A stretch of 64,000 bases of DNA, taken from positions 47,100-111,099 of the forward strand of contig NZ_JACIEE010000015.1 in NCBI RefSeq assembly GCF_014196765.1. Direction: 5' to 3'. Position 1 is the stretch's first letter. The number at the start of each line of letters is the position of its first letter. The notes under the pieces are model-generated. The model made no database searches. It saw nothing but the letters and a program-made list of their open reading frames with translations, and was not told where the DNA came from. Of this stretch, positions 1 to 8,416 are shown in pieces. Source of the stretch: Mycoplana azooxidifex. GTDB lineage: Bacteria; Pseudomonadota; Alphaproteobacteria; Rhizobiales; Rhizobiaceae. The translations under genes and the position numbers were made by a program.

Positions 1-1107
1 TCCGGCACAGCCAACGATCCCTCCGAACCGCCGAACCTTGCGGATGCGATCATGCAGCCCGCCCAGGTGAACGCCAGCCAGACCAGCATCTTCGCTTCCG
101 CCGCCCCCGCTGTCGCATCCGAGGATACGACCGCAGGCGCCGCTCCGGAACCAGCCGGTCGCGCGATCACCAATCTCTACCAGGCCAATCCGGGCGCTTC
201 CCCTGCCGGCGGCGGCGAGACCACAGGCTCGATCCCCGCCACGCCGGGCTCACTGGTCACGCCCGGCGCCGTACCTGCGTCCGATGAGGAGGCATCCGTC
301 GTTCCCGACCACGTTCCAGTCCCGACCAGCGTCCGCTCGGCGCTGGTGGCCGAAGGCGAAGGCAACGATGCCCAACGGGCGCTGGCGGCGACCGCGGCAG
401 GTGGCACCACCGCCGCCACGGAAACGGAAACGGAAACGGCAGCAGCCTCCGGCACCGGGGATCGCGACGAGCCTGCCGGCAGCCCCGAAACGCGTTTGAC
501 GCTCGCAGCGCTGTTTGCCGCCAAGCGCAAGACGGCGAACGCCGACCAGGCCGAAAAGCCGGCGCCGGCGCGACAGGCGAGGCTCCTCACCCGCGAAACG
601 GCCGCCGCCCGCCAGATGGCCTCGCTCGCTCCCTCCGCCCTGCCCGGCGTCACGTCGACCGTGGCACCCGGCGACCACTCCGAACTCGAGGAAGACGGTC
701 CCGACAATGACGACAATGGCGGGGTAACCGAGGTCGCCTCGCTTGCGGGACTGGCACGCCTGTCGCCCAACGGCCTCTGGCTGCAGACGGAGAAGGTCAA
801 CACCGGCTGCTTCAAGCCGGAATTGCTGACCGTCCTGAAATCGATAGAGCAGCACTACGGCAAGCCGGTCATCGTCACCTCCGGCGTCCGTGCGATGAAA
901 CGCAACCGGGCGAAGCAGTCGCTCCACACCCGCTGCGAAGCGGCAGACATCCAGATCGCCGGCGTCAGCCGGTGGGAACTCGCCGAATACCTGCGCGCCA
1001 TGCCGGGCCGCGGCGGCGTCGGCACCTACTGCCACACCGAATCCGTCCATATCGACATCGGCCCGGAACGCGACTGGAACTGGAGATGCCGCGGCAGGCG
1101 CAAGTAG
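1..1107 (+). CDS. DUF882/YcbK-like M15 peptidase-family protein (5' partial)
   Basis: The frame is open from base 1, so the gene starts upstream of the window; the stop is at 1105-1107. About 250 residues of low-complexity Ala/Pro/Thr/Glu-rich linker precede a C-terminal domain of about 100 residues. That domain has the zinc-ligand pattern of M15A/DUF882 peptidases, SLHTRCEAADI (S-x-H-x6-D type) followed by SVHIDI. Family members are periplasmic peptidoglycan peptidases or their catalytically weak relatives. Peptidoglycan hydrolysis is inferred; the signal peptide would lie outside the window. It belongs to the chromosomal backbone, before the tRNA-Glu cluster. Confidence 0.75.
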   Translation, partial: SGTANDPSEPPNLADAIMQPAQVNASQTSIFASAAPAVASEDTTAGAAPEPAGRAITNLYQANPGASPAGGGETTGSIPATPGSLVTPGAVPASDEEASVVPDHVPVPTSVRSALVAEGEGNDAQRALAATAAGGTTAATETETETAAASGTGDRDEPAGSPETRLTLAALFAAKRKTANADQAEKPAPARQARLLTRETAAARQMASLAPSALPGVTSTVAPGDHSELEEDGPDNDDNGGVTEVASLAGLARLSPNGLWLQTEKVNTGCFKPELLTVLKSIEQHYGKPVIVTSGVRAMKRNRAKQSLHTRCEAADIQIAGVSRWELAEYLRAMPGRGGVGTYCHTESVHIDIGPERDWNWRCRGRRK

Positions 1108-1246
1108 GCATCGCCGTTACCGGCGGGCCGCGATTCTAGCGAATCTGCCGGACACCTCCGCAACGCATTGATAATAAATTGATTTCTCATCTTGGATATC
1201 CGCCCGGGACAGATGACGTTTTTTTGACATCCCGCCCGTTTGACGC

Positions 1247-1275
1247 TTGCGCAACCGCAAGACGCCCACTATAAA
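1247..1275 (+). promoter_or_regulatory. sigma70-type promoter of tRNA-Glu copy 1
   Basis: TTGCGC (1247-1252), a 17-bp spacer, then TATAAA (1270-1275), with the mature tRNA starting 11 bases downstream. The same architecture precedes the two other tRNA-Glu(UUC) copies. Confidence 0.8.
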
Positions 1276-1286
1276 CCGCCCCGCAC

Positions 1287-1361
1287 GCGCCCTTCGTCTA
1301 TCGGTTAGGACGTCAGATTTTCATTCTGAAAAGAGGGGTTCGACTCCCCTAGGGCGTGCCA
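1287..1361 (+). tRNA. tRNA-Glu (anticodon TTC), copy 1
   Basis: 75 nt including an encoded CCA. The acceptor stem GCGCCCT pairs with AGGGCGT, the anticodon stem TCAGA/TCTGA encloses loop TTTTCAT with anticodon TTC, and the T-arm is GGGG TTCGACT CCCC. Its sequence is identical to copies 2 and 3. Confidence 0.97.
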
Positions 1362-1470
1362 CCACCTTCCTTCCATCTCTCCGCACCCTCTGCGGCGCTG
1401 TCCCGCAAGTCAGCCTTCCCAGGTCCGTGCAGGCCTTGTGAATTATTTGCCGGAGCGCGCATTTTTCGCC

Positions 1471-1499
1471 TTGCACAAACCGGGTCGCCTGAGTAGAAG
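1471..1499 (+). promoter_or_regulatory. sigma70-type promoter of tRNA-Glu copy 2
   Basis: TTGCAC (1471-1476), 17-bp spacer, TAGAAG (1494-1499), followed after 11 bases by the tRNA. It lies upstream of the island insertion, so the tRNA keeps its own promoter. Confidence 0.75.
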
Positions 1500-1510
1500 T
1501 CGCCCCGCAC

Positions 1511-1585
1511 GCGCCCTTCGTCTATCGGTTAGGACGTCAGATTTTCATTCTGAAAAGAGGGGTTCGACTCCCCTAGGGCGTGCCA
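1511..1585 (+). tRNA. tRNA-Glu (anticodon TTC), copy 2; island attachment gene
   Basis: Identical to copy 1 over 75 nt. Its last 19 bases are repeated at 14746-14764 beside an integrase gene, so this is the copy used as attB by the island. The gene itself is intact because the island carries the displaced 3' end away to its right border, the usual arrangement for tRNA-targeting integrases. Confidence 0.97.
1567..1585 (+). repeat. attL core of the NHEJ island (19-bp direct repeat)
   Basis: The 3' end of tRNA-Glu copy 2, actcccctagggcgtgcca, is repeated exactly at 14746-14764. Flanking bases differ on both sides, so 19 bp is the full identity block. Confidence 0.92.
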
Positions 1586-1634
1586 AAACTCCAATAAATC
1601 AATGGTACAGCACGGCGAGTGAGACAAAATCGTC

Positions 1635-1859
1635 TCATTGTTTTTCGATAGCTTTTTTTATTACTTGTCTCACCTTTTCGTCCAAAGTCCGCGCCTTCGC
1701 TTGACCTCCTGCTTTGCCCTGCTGCTCGATGTCCTGATGCTGGTCGTCGTCGCCCCAATTTTTATTGGTCCGGGGAAAGGCGGCGCTCACGCCAGGAAGC
1801 TCGGTATCGACGCCCAGTTCCCGCTTCGCAGCGAAGGCGCTACACTTCGAACGCTGCAT
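1635..1859 (-). CDS. small hypothetical protein at the island left end
   Basis: 74 codons from ATG at 1859. The product is K/D/E/Q-rich with natural-looking composition and a basic helical C-terminus (ARTLDEKVRQVIKKAIEKQ). An AGAAGG lies about 10 bases upstream of the ATG. I recognise no family. It is transcribed toward the tRNA and lies just inside attL, overlapping the putative arm sites at its 3' end. It could be a real accessory gene or the tail of a truncated one; the frame also extends upstream without stop, antisense to the ATPase, and that part is a shadow. Confidence 0.35.
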   Translation of the reverse strand: MQRSKCSAFAAKRELGVDTELPGVSAAFPRTNKNWGDDDQHQDIEQQGKAGGQAKARTLDEKVRQVIKKAIEKQ

Positions 1860-1899
1860 TTCGAGTAGACCTTCTGCCGCGGCTAACGGGATTGATAGA

Positions 1900-3765
1900 A
1901 TGGAGCATTCGACCGGCGACAGGCTGAAGACAGGTCTACTGCTGATTGCGGTCGGAGCCCTCGCCAGCGGTCTCGTTCTGGCATTTGGGATTGGGAGGAC
2001 GGAGCTTGCCTCTAATGTCTGGCTCGTGGGCGTGGTCCCTGTTCTCGCCGCGCTCCTGATCGAAATCCTACGCAGCCTGCTTCGCGGTGAAGTCGGGCTC
2101 GACATAGTGGCGGCGCTCTCGATGTCGGCAGCGCTTCTGTTCGGCGAGACACTTGCGGCCGCCGTCGTCGCGGTCATGTATTCCGGAGGCACCTTCCTCG
2201 AGAGCTTCGCCGAGGGCCGCGCGCGACGCGAGATGCGAGACCTGCTCTCGCGCGTCCCCAGGACGGCAACACGGCACTGCAACGGCGCCCTGGAAGACGT
2301 GCCGCTTGATGCAATCCTGCCCGGCGACCGGCTGCTAATACGGCGGGGCGACGTGGTCCCCGTCGACGGCACTGTCGCGTCCTCTGCCGCCTTTCTCGAC
2401 ACGTCGGCACTGACGGGCGAGTCTCTTCCGCTGAAGACCGCGAGCGGGGGTGAGGCGATGAGCGGCTCGACGAATGCGGGAGAGGCATTCGACCTTGTTG
2501 CCATGCGACCTGCAAAGGACAGTACATATGCCGGCATCGTGCGCCTTGTTGAAGAGGCCCAGGCCTCGAAGGCGCCGATGTCGCGGCTCGCCGACCGATG
2601 GTCGCTGGCCTTCCTGCTGGTCACTTTGGCAATCGCCTTCTCGGCTTGGTGGTTAACCGGCGATCCGATTCGCGCTGTCGCCGTGCTTGTGGTGGCGACC
2701 CCGTGCCCGCTGATCTTGGCCGTGCCGGTGGCGCTGGTGGCCGGACTCTCTCGCGCCGCACGTTACGGGGTGCTGATCAAGGGAGCCGGACCACTTGAGG
2801 CGATGGCACGCGCGCGCACGCTGATCCTCGATAAGACTGGCACGCTCACCGACGGGCGGCCGCAGATTGTCTCGATCGGCACGTATGGGGGCATCCAGGA
2901 AGACGAGATGTTGAGCCTGGCGGCAGCGCTCGACCAGGCCACCAAGCACCCGGTAGCTCAGGCGATCGTCGCAGCGGCGGGCGAGCGTGGACTAGCACTA
3001 CCGGTTCCAACAGAGGTGACCGAGACTCCAGGCGAGGGTCTAGCGGGGCTGGTCGGTGGTCGCTCTGTCGTCGTGGGCGGGCACGGCTTCGTGATCAGGC
3101 ACGTTGGGGCGACTGCGGTGGAACCTCCGGCCCTGGCGGCGGGATCGGTTCTGGTGGCGGTCGGCATCGACGGCAAGCTCGCGGGCCACCTCGTCATGGC
3201 CGACCCCTTGCGCGACGACACCCATGGGATGCTTTCCGCCCTGCGCCGTCAGGGGGTCAGCCGCATCCTGCTGGCAACAGGGGACCGTCAAGACGTCGCC
3301 GAACGTGTTGCCGAGGGACTCGGGATCGACGGCATCCGCGCCGGCCTCACCCCAGACCAGAAGGTGCTACTGGTGCTCACGGAGCGCAAGCACGGCCCCC
3401 TGATGATGGTCGGCGACGGGGTGAACGATGCGCCGGCGCTGGCCGCGGCTGACATCGGCGTTGCCATGGGCGCGCGCGGGGCGGCGGCCTCAGCAGAGGC
3501 TGCGGACGTGGTCCTGCTTGTCGACCGTGTGGACCGAGTGGCAGTGGGCGTCGAGATTGCGCGCGGCGCGCGACGTATTGCCCTGGAAAGCGTGGTGGCG
3601 GGCATCGGGCTCTCCGTCATCGGCATGGTCGCTGCGGGCCTCGGCTATCTCACTCCCGTGCAGGGCGCGTTGATCCAGGAGGCAATCGACGTTGCCGTCA
3701 TCCTCAATGCGCTGCGTGCGCTCCGCATCTGTCCGGCTGCGACAGCCGCACAGCCTCCGCCATAG
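1900..3765 (+). CDS. P1B-type heavy-metal-translocating ATPase
   Basis: 621 aa from ATG 1900; upstream in-frame starts are non-ATG and lack a ribosome site. It has the actuator motif TGES (172-175), the transmembrane metal-site motif TPCPL (C269), phosphorylation motif DKTGTLT (D311), HP (350-351) and GDGVND (505-510), with transmembrane segments before and after. There is no N-terminal CxxC metal-binding domain, and the membrane motif is CP-L rather than the CPC of Zn/Cd/Cu pumps. Its substrate therefore cannot be assigned with confidence. The role is metal efflux or transport across the inner membrane, energised by ATP. It is likely island cargo giving metal tolerance. Confidence 0.88.
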   Translation: MEHSTGDRLKTGLLLIAVGALASGLVLAFGIGRTELASNVWLVGVVPVLAALLIEILRSLLRGEVGLDIVAALSMSAALLFGETLAAAVVAVMYSGGTFLESFAEGRARREMRDLLSRVPRTATRHCNGALEDVPLDAILPGDRLLIRRGDVVPVDGTVASSAAFLDTSALTGESLPLKTASGGEAMSGSTNAGEAFDLVAMRPAKDSTYAGIVRLVEEAQASKAPMSRLADRWSLAFLLVTLAIAFSAWWLTGDPIRAVAVLVVATPCPLILAVPVALVAGLSRAARYGVLIKGAGPLEAMARARTLILDKTGTLTDGRPQIVSIGTYGGIQEDEMLSLAAALDQATKHPVAQAIVAAAGERGLALPVPTEVTETPGEGLAGLVGGRSVVVGGHGFVIRHVGATAVEPPALAAGSVLVAVGIDGKLAGHLVMADPLRDDTHGMLSALRRQGVSRILLATGDRQDVAERVAEGLGIDGIRAGLTPDQKVLLVLTERKHGPLMMVGDGVNDAPALAAADIGVAMGARGAAASAEAADVVLLVDRVDRVAVGVEIARGARRIALESVVAGIGLSVIGMVAAGLGYLTPVQGALIQEAIDVAVILNALRALRICPAATAAQPPP

Positions 3766-3806
3766 AGAGCCGAACGTTTCAGAAAACGATTCAAACAGGA
3801 GTAGAC

Positions 3807-4001
3807 TTGGCATCCGTAGATCACTGTGGTCCGGCATTCCACGGCGCACTTGAAGCAGCGCAGACGGCACGGGCATCATACGCGGCGCGGTACCAGCGCA
3901 ACGCTGAGATCATCGCGGAGAGCTATGAGCAAGGCGTGACGGTCTGCGCTGTCGCGCGGCGTCACGGATTGCCCCCCGCAGAAATCAAGCCCGTGGCCTG
4001 A
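3807..4001 (+). pseudogene. possible transposase OrfA (HTH) remnant
   Basis: 64 codons starting at TTG 3807 behind an AGGAG. Residues about 30-60 (EIIAESYEQGVTVCAVARRHGLPPAEI) resemble the helix-turn-helix of IS66/IS3-type first ORFs, but the downstream Trp-Arg part and the rest of the element are absent. No terminal inverted repeats or further transposase are visible. It may instead be a small expressed DNA-binding protein; the good ribosome site keeps that open. Confidence 0.4.
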
Positions 4002-4060
4002 GAGTACCGCTTAGATGAAGGCTGTGTGCGGCCGAGCGCTCGCAGGCCGCAGCGGCGATC

Positions 4061-4948
4061 TCAAACGTCAATATGCGTCAGCTTATCCGGGTTTTTGACG
4101 ATATAGATCGCGAAGATCTTACCGTCGCGAATGCCAAGAGCTGTAATTTGCAGCACACCATTTGGATCAAGGCTCACATACCCGGGCAGGCCGTCAATAG
4201 TTGCAGTCCGCAGCAAGGTGGGCGGAGTCGCGGTCTTTCGCTGAGCGGAAACGAAGAGTCGCAATGCACGTTCCAAGCCGCGGATGACTTCTCGGAACGC
4301 CAGCACCTTGCCGCCGCCGTCGCTGTGTATCTCGACATCGCGCGCGAGCAACGCCGAAAGCGCGGTGACATCGCCGTCACGCGATGCAGCAAAAAACGCG
4401 CGAGCGATTCCCTCGGCCTCTGCCGCCCCGACGCTATATCGCGGTCGAGCGTTCTGAACATTTTTGCGTGCTCGAGAAGCAAGTTGGCGAACGGCGGCGG
4501 GTTCACGTTCAAGCACGACCGCGATCTCAGTCAGCGCTACGTCGAACACTTCGTGGAGCAGGAAGGCCGCCCGTTCTAGCGGCGATAAACGCTCCAACGC
4601 TAACATTAGCGTCACAGTGACATCGTCAGCAATGGCTTCTTGCGTATCAACAGGCTCGACCAACGGCTCGGGCAGCCATGGGCCGACATAAACCTCGCGC
4701 CGCGCTCGCGCCGACTTCATCCGGTCGAGGCATAGTCGTGTGACAATGCGGGTGAGATAGGCGGTCGGAGTGCGGACTTCGTCTTCGACGCGTGCCCAAC
4801 GCAACCACGCGTCCTGTACGACATCTTCCGCCTCGGTAATCGACCCTAGCATCCGATAGCTCAAGCGCAACAATCGTTTACGCTCCACGGTGAATTCTAC
4901 AATCCTCTGGTCGCTGAGCGATACGTCAGCGCTTGCTTCTTTGGCCAT
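4061..4948 (-). CDS. ECF41-group RNA polymerase sigma factor with SnoaL-like C-terminal domain
   Basis: 295 aa if started at ATG 4948 (GAGGGGG just upstream; ATG 4990 is an alternative). Region 2 spans about 24-85 and region 4 about 116-165, then a SnoaL-like domain. Three hallmarks of ECF41 are visible: WLPEP between sigma2 and sigma4 (91-95), DGGGK in the SnoaL domain (210-214) and NPDKL near the C-terminus (286-290). In this family the fused domain tunes sigma activity in place of an anti-sigma factor. The divergent neighbour at 5163 is a carboxymuconolactone decarboxylase-like gene, the usual partner, with an ECF41-type promoter between them. Confidence 0.92.
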   Translation of the reverse strand: MAKEASADVSLSDQRIVEFTVERKRLLRLSYRMLGSITEAEDVVQDAWLRWARVEDEVRTPTAYLTRIVTRLCLDRMKSARARREVYVGPWLPEPLVEPVDTQEAIADDVTVTLMLALERLSPLERAAFLLHEVFDVALTEIAVVLEREPAAVRQLASRARKNVQNARPRYSVGAAEAEGIARAFFAASRDGDVTALSALLARDVEIHSDGGGKVLAFREVIRGLERALRLFVSAQRKTATPPTLLRTATIDGLPGYVSLDPNGVLQITALGIRDGKIFAIYIVKNPDKLTHIDV

Positions 4949-5092
4949 CGCCCCCTCACGGATGTTATGATCCCGGTCCGTCTCGTTCATGCCGTTTGTC
5001 TCATGCCACTTTCCTCGCGACCGCCTGACTAGTGGACGAGCGAGTTTGGGCAAGTGTGACATCGCACTGCAAAAAATAGAATCGGGTCGAGA

Positions 5093-5119
5093 TGTCACGC
5101 CTCCAATTGACGCGTCGTC
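5093..5119 (+). promoter_or_regulatory. ECF41-type promoter
   Basis: TGTCACG (5093-5099), exactly 16 bp, then CGTC (5116-5119), 43 bases before the ATG of the AhpD-like gene. This matches the published ECF41 consensus TGTCACA-n16-CGTC as I recall it, except the last -35 base. Confidence 0.8.
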
Positions 5120-5162
5120 AACCGAGCAGCGCCGGCTGTGGCGCAAATTCAAGGAGACCATT

Positions 5163-5615
5163 ATGAATGAGACCACGCGCCTCAATTGGTACGAGGTAGC
5201 ACCCGCTGGAGCAAAAGCCCTGTTCGGCGTCCATCACTACGTCACCCACACGAATTTGCCTGAGGAGCTTATTCATCTAGTGTTCCTACGCGTATCCCAG
5301 ATCAATGGATGCGCACATTGTATCGACCTACACACCCGCGATCTACTAAAGACCATGGCGGCCGACAAGGTCGCTCTGATTCCGGTATGGGAAGAGGTGC
5401 CGTATCTTTTCTCCGAACAGTACCGCGCGGCGCTGGCCTGGGCCGAGGAGGTGACGCTAGTCAGCGAGACCCATGCTTCTGACCAGGCCTATGCTGCTGT
5501 TTCGGCAGTTTTCGAGCCTAAGGATCTGGTTGATCTTACAATCACGATCGCAGCTATGAACGCTTTCAACCGGCTAGGCGCACCATTCCGGCTTCCGGTG
5601 AAAGCGCAGCCGTGA
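5163..5615 (+). CDS. carboxymuconolactone decarboxylase/AhpD-like protein (ECF41 partner)
   Basis: 150 aa from ATG 5163, preceded by AAGGAG; the open frame further upstream runs through the promoter and is not coding. The active-site-type motif GCAHCIDLH (CxxC plus His) is the AhpD/CMD signature, as are the helical segments around it. Known members act as peroxidase-reductase partners or decarboxylases; the substrate here is unknown. It is divergent from the ECF41 gene and directly behind the ECF41-type promoter, so it is the probable regulon target, perhaps in a redox response. Confidence 0.88.
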   Translation: MNETTRLNWYEVAPAGAKALFGVHHYVTHTNLPEELIHLVFLRVSQINGCAHCIDLHTRDLLKTMAADKVALIPVWEEVPYLFSEQYRAALAWAEEVTLVSETHASDQAYAAVSAVFEPKDLVDLTITIAAMNAFNRLGAPFRLPVKAQP

Positions 5616-5962
5616 AAACGCCCTGGAGCCGTTGCTTGGCCACGACGGCACCACTTGTGTTTATGAATCGCTAGCTTGCAGGCACCGCTTGCTTGCAGTG
5701 TTACGACCGGGATAGGGTCGAAACAGGACCTTCATCAATGGGTACAGGCTCCTCCCGGTCGGTGCATTCATGTCATAAAAGCAGCGATAGTGATCGGAAC
5801 AGGCACTCGCGCTCAGTCCACTTCTCGTGGCCGAGCTACGCGTGCCAGTAGTTAGCATCATTGGCGCCACAACCAGCAAATTATACTTCTTGCGGAATAG
5901 GTCATCTTGCGCTGGAACAATGTTCGCTTTGGTTCATTCCTTTCCGCTAGCGGGAGGTAGCG
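5616..5962. other. 347-bp intergenic stretch with no recognised gene
   Basis: It lies between the CMD gene stop and the second sigma-factor gene. A minus-strand frame (5661-5879) is Ser/Thr/Arg-mixed with no ribosome site or family resemblance. GGAAC boxes occur at 5796 and 5914, but neither has a correctly spaced GTT element. I see no hairpin terminator. Confidence 0.5.
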
Positions 5963-6448
5963 ATGACCCCAGTGGAAGCAGAAACAGTCCGCGCTCAGAT
6001 CGTTGCGCTGATACCAGTCCTGAAGCGGTTCGCCTTAAAGCTGCGATATCAGGAACCCGATGACCTAGTTCAGGAAACTCTCACAAAAGCACTCGCTCGA
6101 CTGGAGGGTTTCTCTCCAGGTAGCAATTTAAAGGGTTGGCTTTTCACCATCATGAGAAATGCGTTCTGCACCGGGTGCCTACGGGCGAAGCGCGAGTCGC
6201 CGGGGCGCGATTTCGACTTCGAGGAGATCGCAATAGTCGCTATGCCTACCCAGGAGTGGCATCTGCAAGGATGCGAACTCGAACGCGCCTTACGAGAGCT
6301 CCCCCGCGAACGGCAAGTGCTGTTTGACCTGATTTTTGTGCAAGGCGAGTCCTATAAGCGGGCGGCATTCGAGATGCATTGCGCAATCGGCACGATCAAG
6401 AGCCGGGTCAATCGGATGAGAAAGCAGCTGTCTAGCGAGTTGAACTAG
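5963..6448 (+). CDS. RNA polymerase ECF sigma factor (EcfG/ECF15-like)
   Basis: 161 aa from ATG 5963 with GGGAGG five bases upstream. Region 2 includes DDLVQETLTKAL (about residues 33-44) and region 4 the helix-turn-helix YKRAAFEMHCAIGTIKSR. It is compact, without a C-terminal extension, and most like the alphaproteobacterial general-stress ECFs. No NepR or PhyR gene is adjacent, so it would be an orphan paralogue. It precedes the Ku genes in the same direction with a 147-bp gap, so stress control of NHEJ is possible but not shown. Confidence 0.85.
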   Translation: MTPVEAETVRAQIVALIPVLKRFALKLRYQEPDDLVQETLTKALARLEGFSPGSNLKGWLFTIMRNAFCTGCLRAKRESPGRDFDFEEIAIVAMPTQEWHLQGCELERALRELPRERQVLFDLIFVQGESYKRAAFEMHCAIGTIKSRVNRMRKQLSSELN

Positions 6449-6595
6449 CCACGCTAGGCGTAGGTTTCCCTTCACGATTTAAGTAAACCTCCGATAGCAG
6501 TTTGCCTTCCGCTTCTAAGAATTTGCGCTTCGGGCTGGAACGATTCATCTTGACACGGCTTTGAATCTCATTCGGGGTGATTCGAGGTTTGTGTC

Positions 6596-7507
6596 ATGGC
6601 TGCAGCGCACCGTGCCCAGTGGAAGGGCTTCCTTAAGTTCGGCGAGGTTTCGTGCGGGGTCGCGCTCTATACGGCGGCCAGCACGTCCGAGCGCATTTCC
6701 TTCAACACGATCAATCAGTCGTCCGGCAACCGTGTGAACCGCATTTTCGTCGACAGCGAGACTGAGGACCCGGTACCGAAAGAACAACAGATTAAGGGCT
6801 TTGAGGTCGAGAACGGGCAGTATATCCAGATCGATCCTGAGGAGATCGCCGCCACTATTCCTGAGAGCGATAAGACGCTCGCCGTTGAAGTGTTCATTCC
6901 TTGCGACGAGATCGACGACGTCTACTTCGACAAGCCGTATTATCTGACACCTGACAAGATGGGAAGCGATGCGTTTGTGGCCCTGCGAGACGGCATGAAA
7001 AAGTCCAAGGTCGCCGCCATTGCCAAAGCCGTCCTTTTCCGCAGGATGCGCACGGTGCTGATACGCCCACACGGCAAGGGTCTGATCGCAACCACTCTTA
7101 ATTACGATTATGAGGTCCGCTCGCCTAAGGCCGCATTCGAGGAGATGCCAAAGCTGCGCATCAAAGGGGAGATGCTCGATCTCGCCAAGCACATTATCGC
7201 CACCAAAAAGGGGGACTTCGATCCGGCAACATTTGATGACCGCTACGAGGCCGCCCTCGCCGAGCTGGTCAAGGCAAAGTTGGAAGGAAAGTCGTTGCCG
7301 AAGCCGAAGAAGGTGGAGGTATCAAAGCCCGACGACCTGTTGGCTGCCCTACGAAAAAGCGCTGCCTTGCTTAAGGAGGGGGCTGAGGACGGCGGGCCTA
7401 AGCGTACCACCGCCAATGCCAACAAGGGCACCAGACGGGAGCGGGCCGCACGTGGTGCCTCCAAAGCGGCCTCGTCTGGGGAATCTCCGCGCCGCAAGGC
7501 AAGCTAA
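6596..7507 (+). CDS. ku: Ku protein, NHEJ DNA-end binding (copy 1)
   Basis: 303 aa; GAGG lies eight bases upstream of ATG 6596. The N-terminal 200 residues carry the bacterial Ku core: WKGFLKFGEVSCGVALYTA start, RISFNTIN, the DPEEI segment and the KPYYLTPDK strand. A basic Lys/Arg/Pro C-terminal tail (about 230-303) is typical of bacterial Ku and may contact DNA or ligase. Ku homo- or heterodimers thread onto broken DNA ends and recruit LigD-type ligase. It is followed after 12 bp by a second Ku gene and then, convergently, by the ligase gene. Confidence 0.93.
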   Translation: MAAAHRAQWKGFLKFGEVSCGVALYTAASTSERISFNTINQSSGNRVNRIFVDSETEDPVPKEQQIKGFEVENGQYIQIDPEEIAATIPESDKTLAVEVFIPCDEIDDVYFDKPYYLTPDKMGSDAFVALRDGMKKSKVAAIAKAVLFRRMRTVLIRPHGKGLIATTLNYDYEVRSPKAAFEEMPKLRIKGEMLDLAKHIIATKKGDFDPATFDDRYEAALAELVKAKLEGKSLPKPKKVEVSKPDDLLAALRKSAALLKEGAEDGGPKRTTANANKGTRRERAARGASKAASSGESPRRKAS

Positions 7508-7519
7508 CAGGAGACTGTC

Positions 7520-8332
7520 ATGGCGCAGCGCTATTATTGGAAAGGCTATCTCAAACTGTCGCTGGTCACCTGCCCCGTCATCATGATGCCGGCAACCAGC
7601 GAGAGCGAAAAGGTCCGCTTCCATACCCTCAACCGCGAAACCGGGAACCGGGTGGTGTCTCAATACGTGGATTCCGTTTCTGGAGAGCCGGTCAAGGAAG
7701 AAGACGAGGCCAAGGGTTACGCCCGCGGGGAAAATGACTATGTGATCCTCACCGAGGACGACCTCGATCGGGTCGCACTCGATACTGTGAAGACGATCGA
7801 CATCGATAAATTTGTTCAGGCGGAGACTATCGAGTGGGTTTACCTTGAGAAGCCCCATTATTTAATGCCCGGCGATGCCGTAGGGAATGAAGCATTTGCC
7901 GTTATCAGGGATGCAATGAAAGCCGACAAGGTCGTGGGTGTCTCCAGAGTGGTGATGGGACGCCGTGAACGAGCCGTCATTCTGGAACCCCGCGACGAAG
8001 GCATCGTCCTGTGGACACTTCGGTTCGGCAACGAGATAAGGCCTGAGGACAGTTACTTCGAGGACATTGAGAAGGAATCGGATCCTGATCTCGTTCCCCT
8101 CGTTCAAGAGCTTATAGAGAAGAAATCTGCGCACTGGTCACCAGACATGGTGAGGGACCCCATTCAGACCAGCCTGCTAAACCTGATTGAGGAAAAGAAG
8201 AAGACCTTGAAACCCAAGAAGTCGGCAAAGGGAAAGAATTCCAAGACAGAACCGAAGTCGAATGTCATCAACATCATGGATGCACTTCGGAGCAGCGTCG
8301 ACGCAGAACTCAAGGCCCGAAAAACTCGGTAA
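7520..8332 (+). CDS. ku: Ku protein, NHEJ DNA-end binding (copy 2)
   Basis: 270 aa from ATG 7520 behind AGGAG, 12 bp after copy 1, so they form one operon. The same Ku core is present (YYWKGYLKLSLVTCPVIMMPAT, RFHTLNRETGNRV, EKPHYLMPGD), and the C-terminus is again Lys-rich. The two copies are clearly diverged, not a recent duplication. In rhizobia, paired Ku genes are known and some work as heterodimers; that is plausible here but inferred. Confidence 0.93.
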   Translation: MAQRYYWKGYLKLSLVTCPVIMMPATSESEKVRFHTLNRETGNRVVSQYVDSVSGEPVKEEDEAKGYARGENDYVILTEDDLDRVALDTVKTIDIDKFVQAETIEWVYLEKPHYLMPGDAVGNEAFAVIRDAMKADKVVGVSRVVMGRRERAVILEPRDEGIVLWTLRFGNEIRPEDSYFEDIEKESDPDLVPLVQELIEKKSAHWSPDMVRDPIQTSLLNLIEEKKKTLKPKKSAKGKNSKTEPKSNVINIMDALRSSVDAELKARKTR

Positions 8333-8416
8333 AAGGCGGCGGCAGGAACTACCTGCATTGTTCGGGAGGTTCTGGACGAGACCTCTATCTTGGCTTTGTG
8401 GTCCGTGTGTTCACGC

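Noticed and set aside
1765..1899. Longer N-terminus for the metal ATPase
   Set aside because: Start would be TTG without a ribosome site, and the added residues are unlike any metal-binding domain.
5661..5879. 72-codon minus-strand gene
   Set aside because: No ribosome site, no family resemblance, random-looking composition.
5796..5945. EcfG-type promoter upstream of the second sigma gene
   Set aside because: GGAAC boxes are present, but no GTT element lies at 16-17 bases from either.
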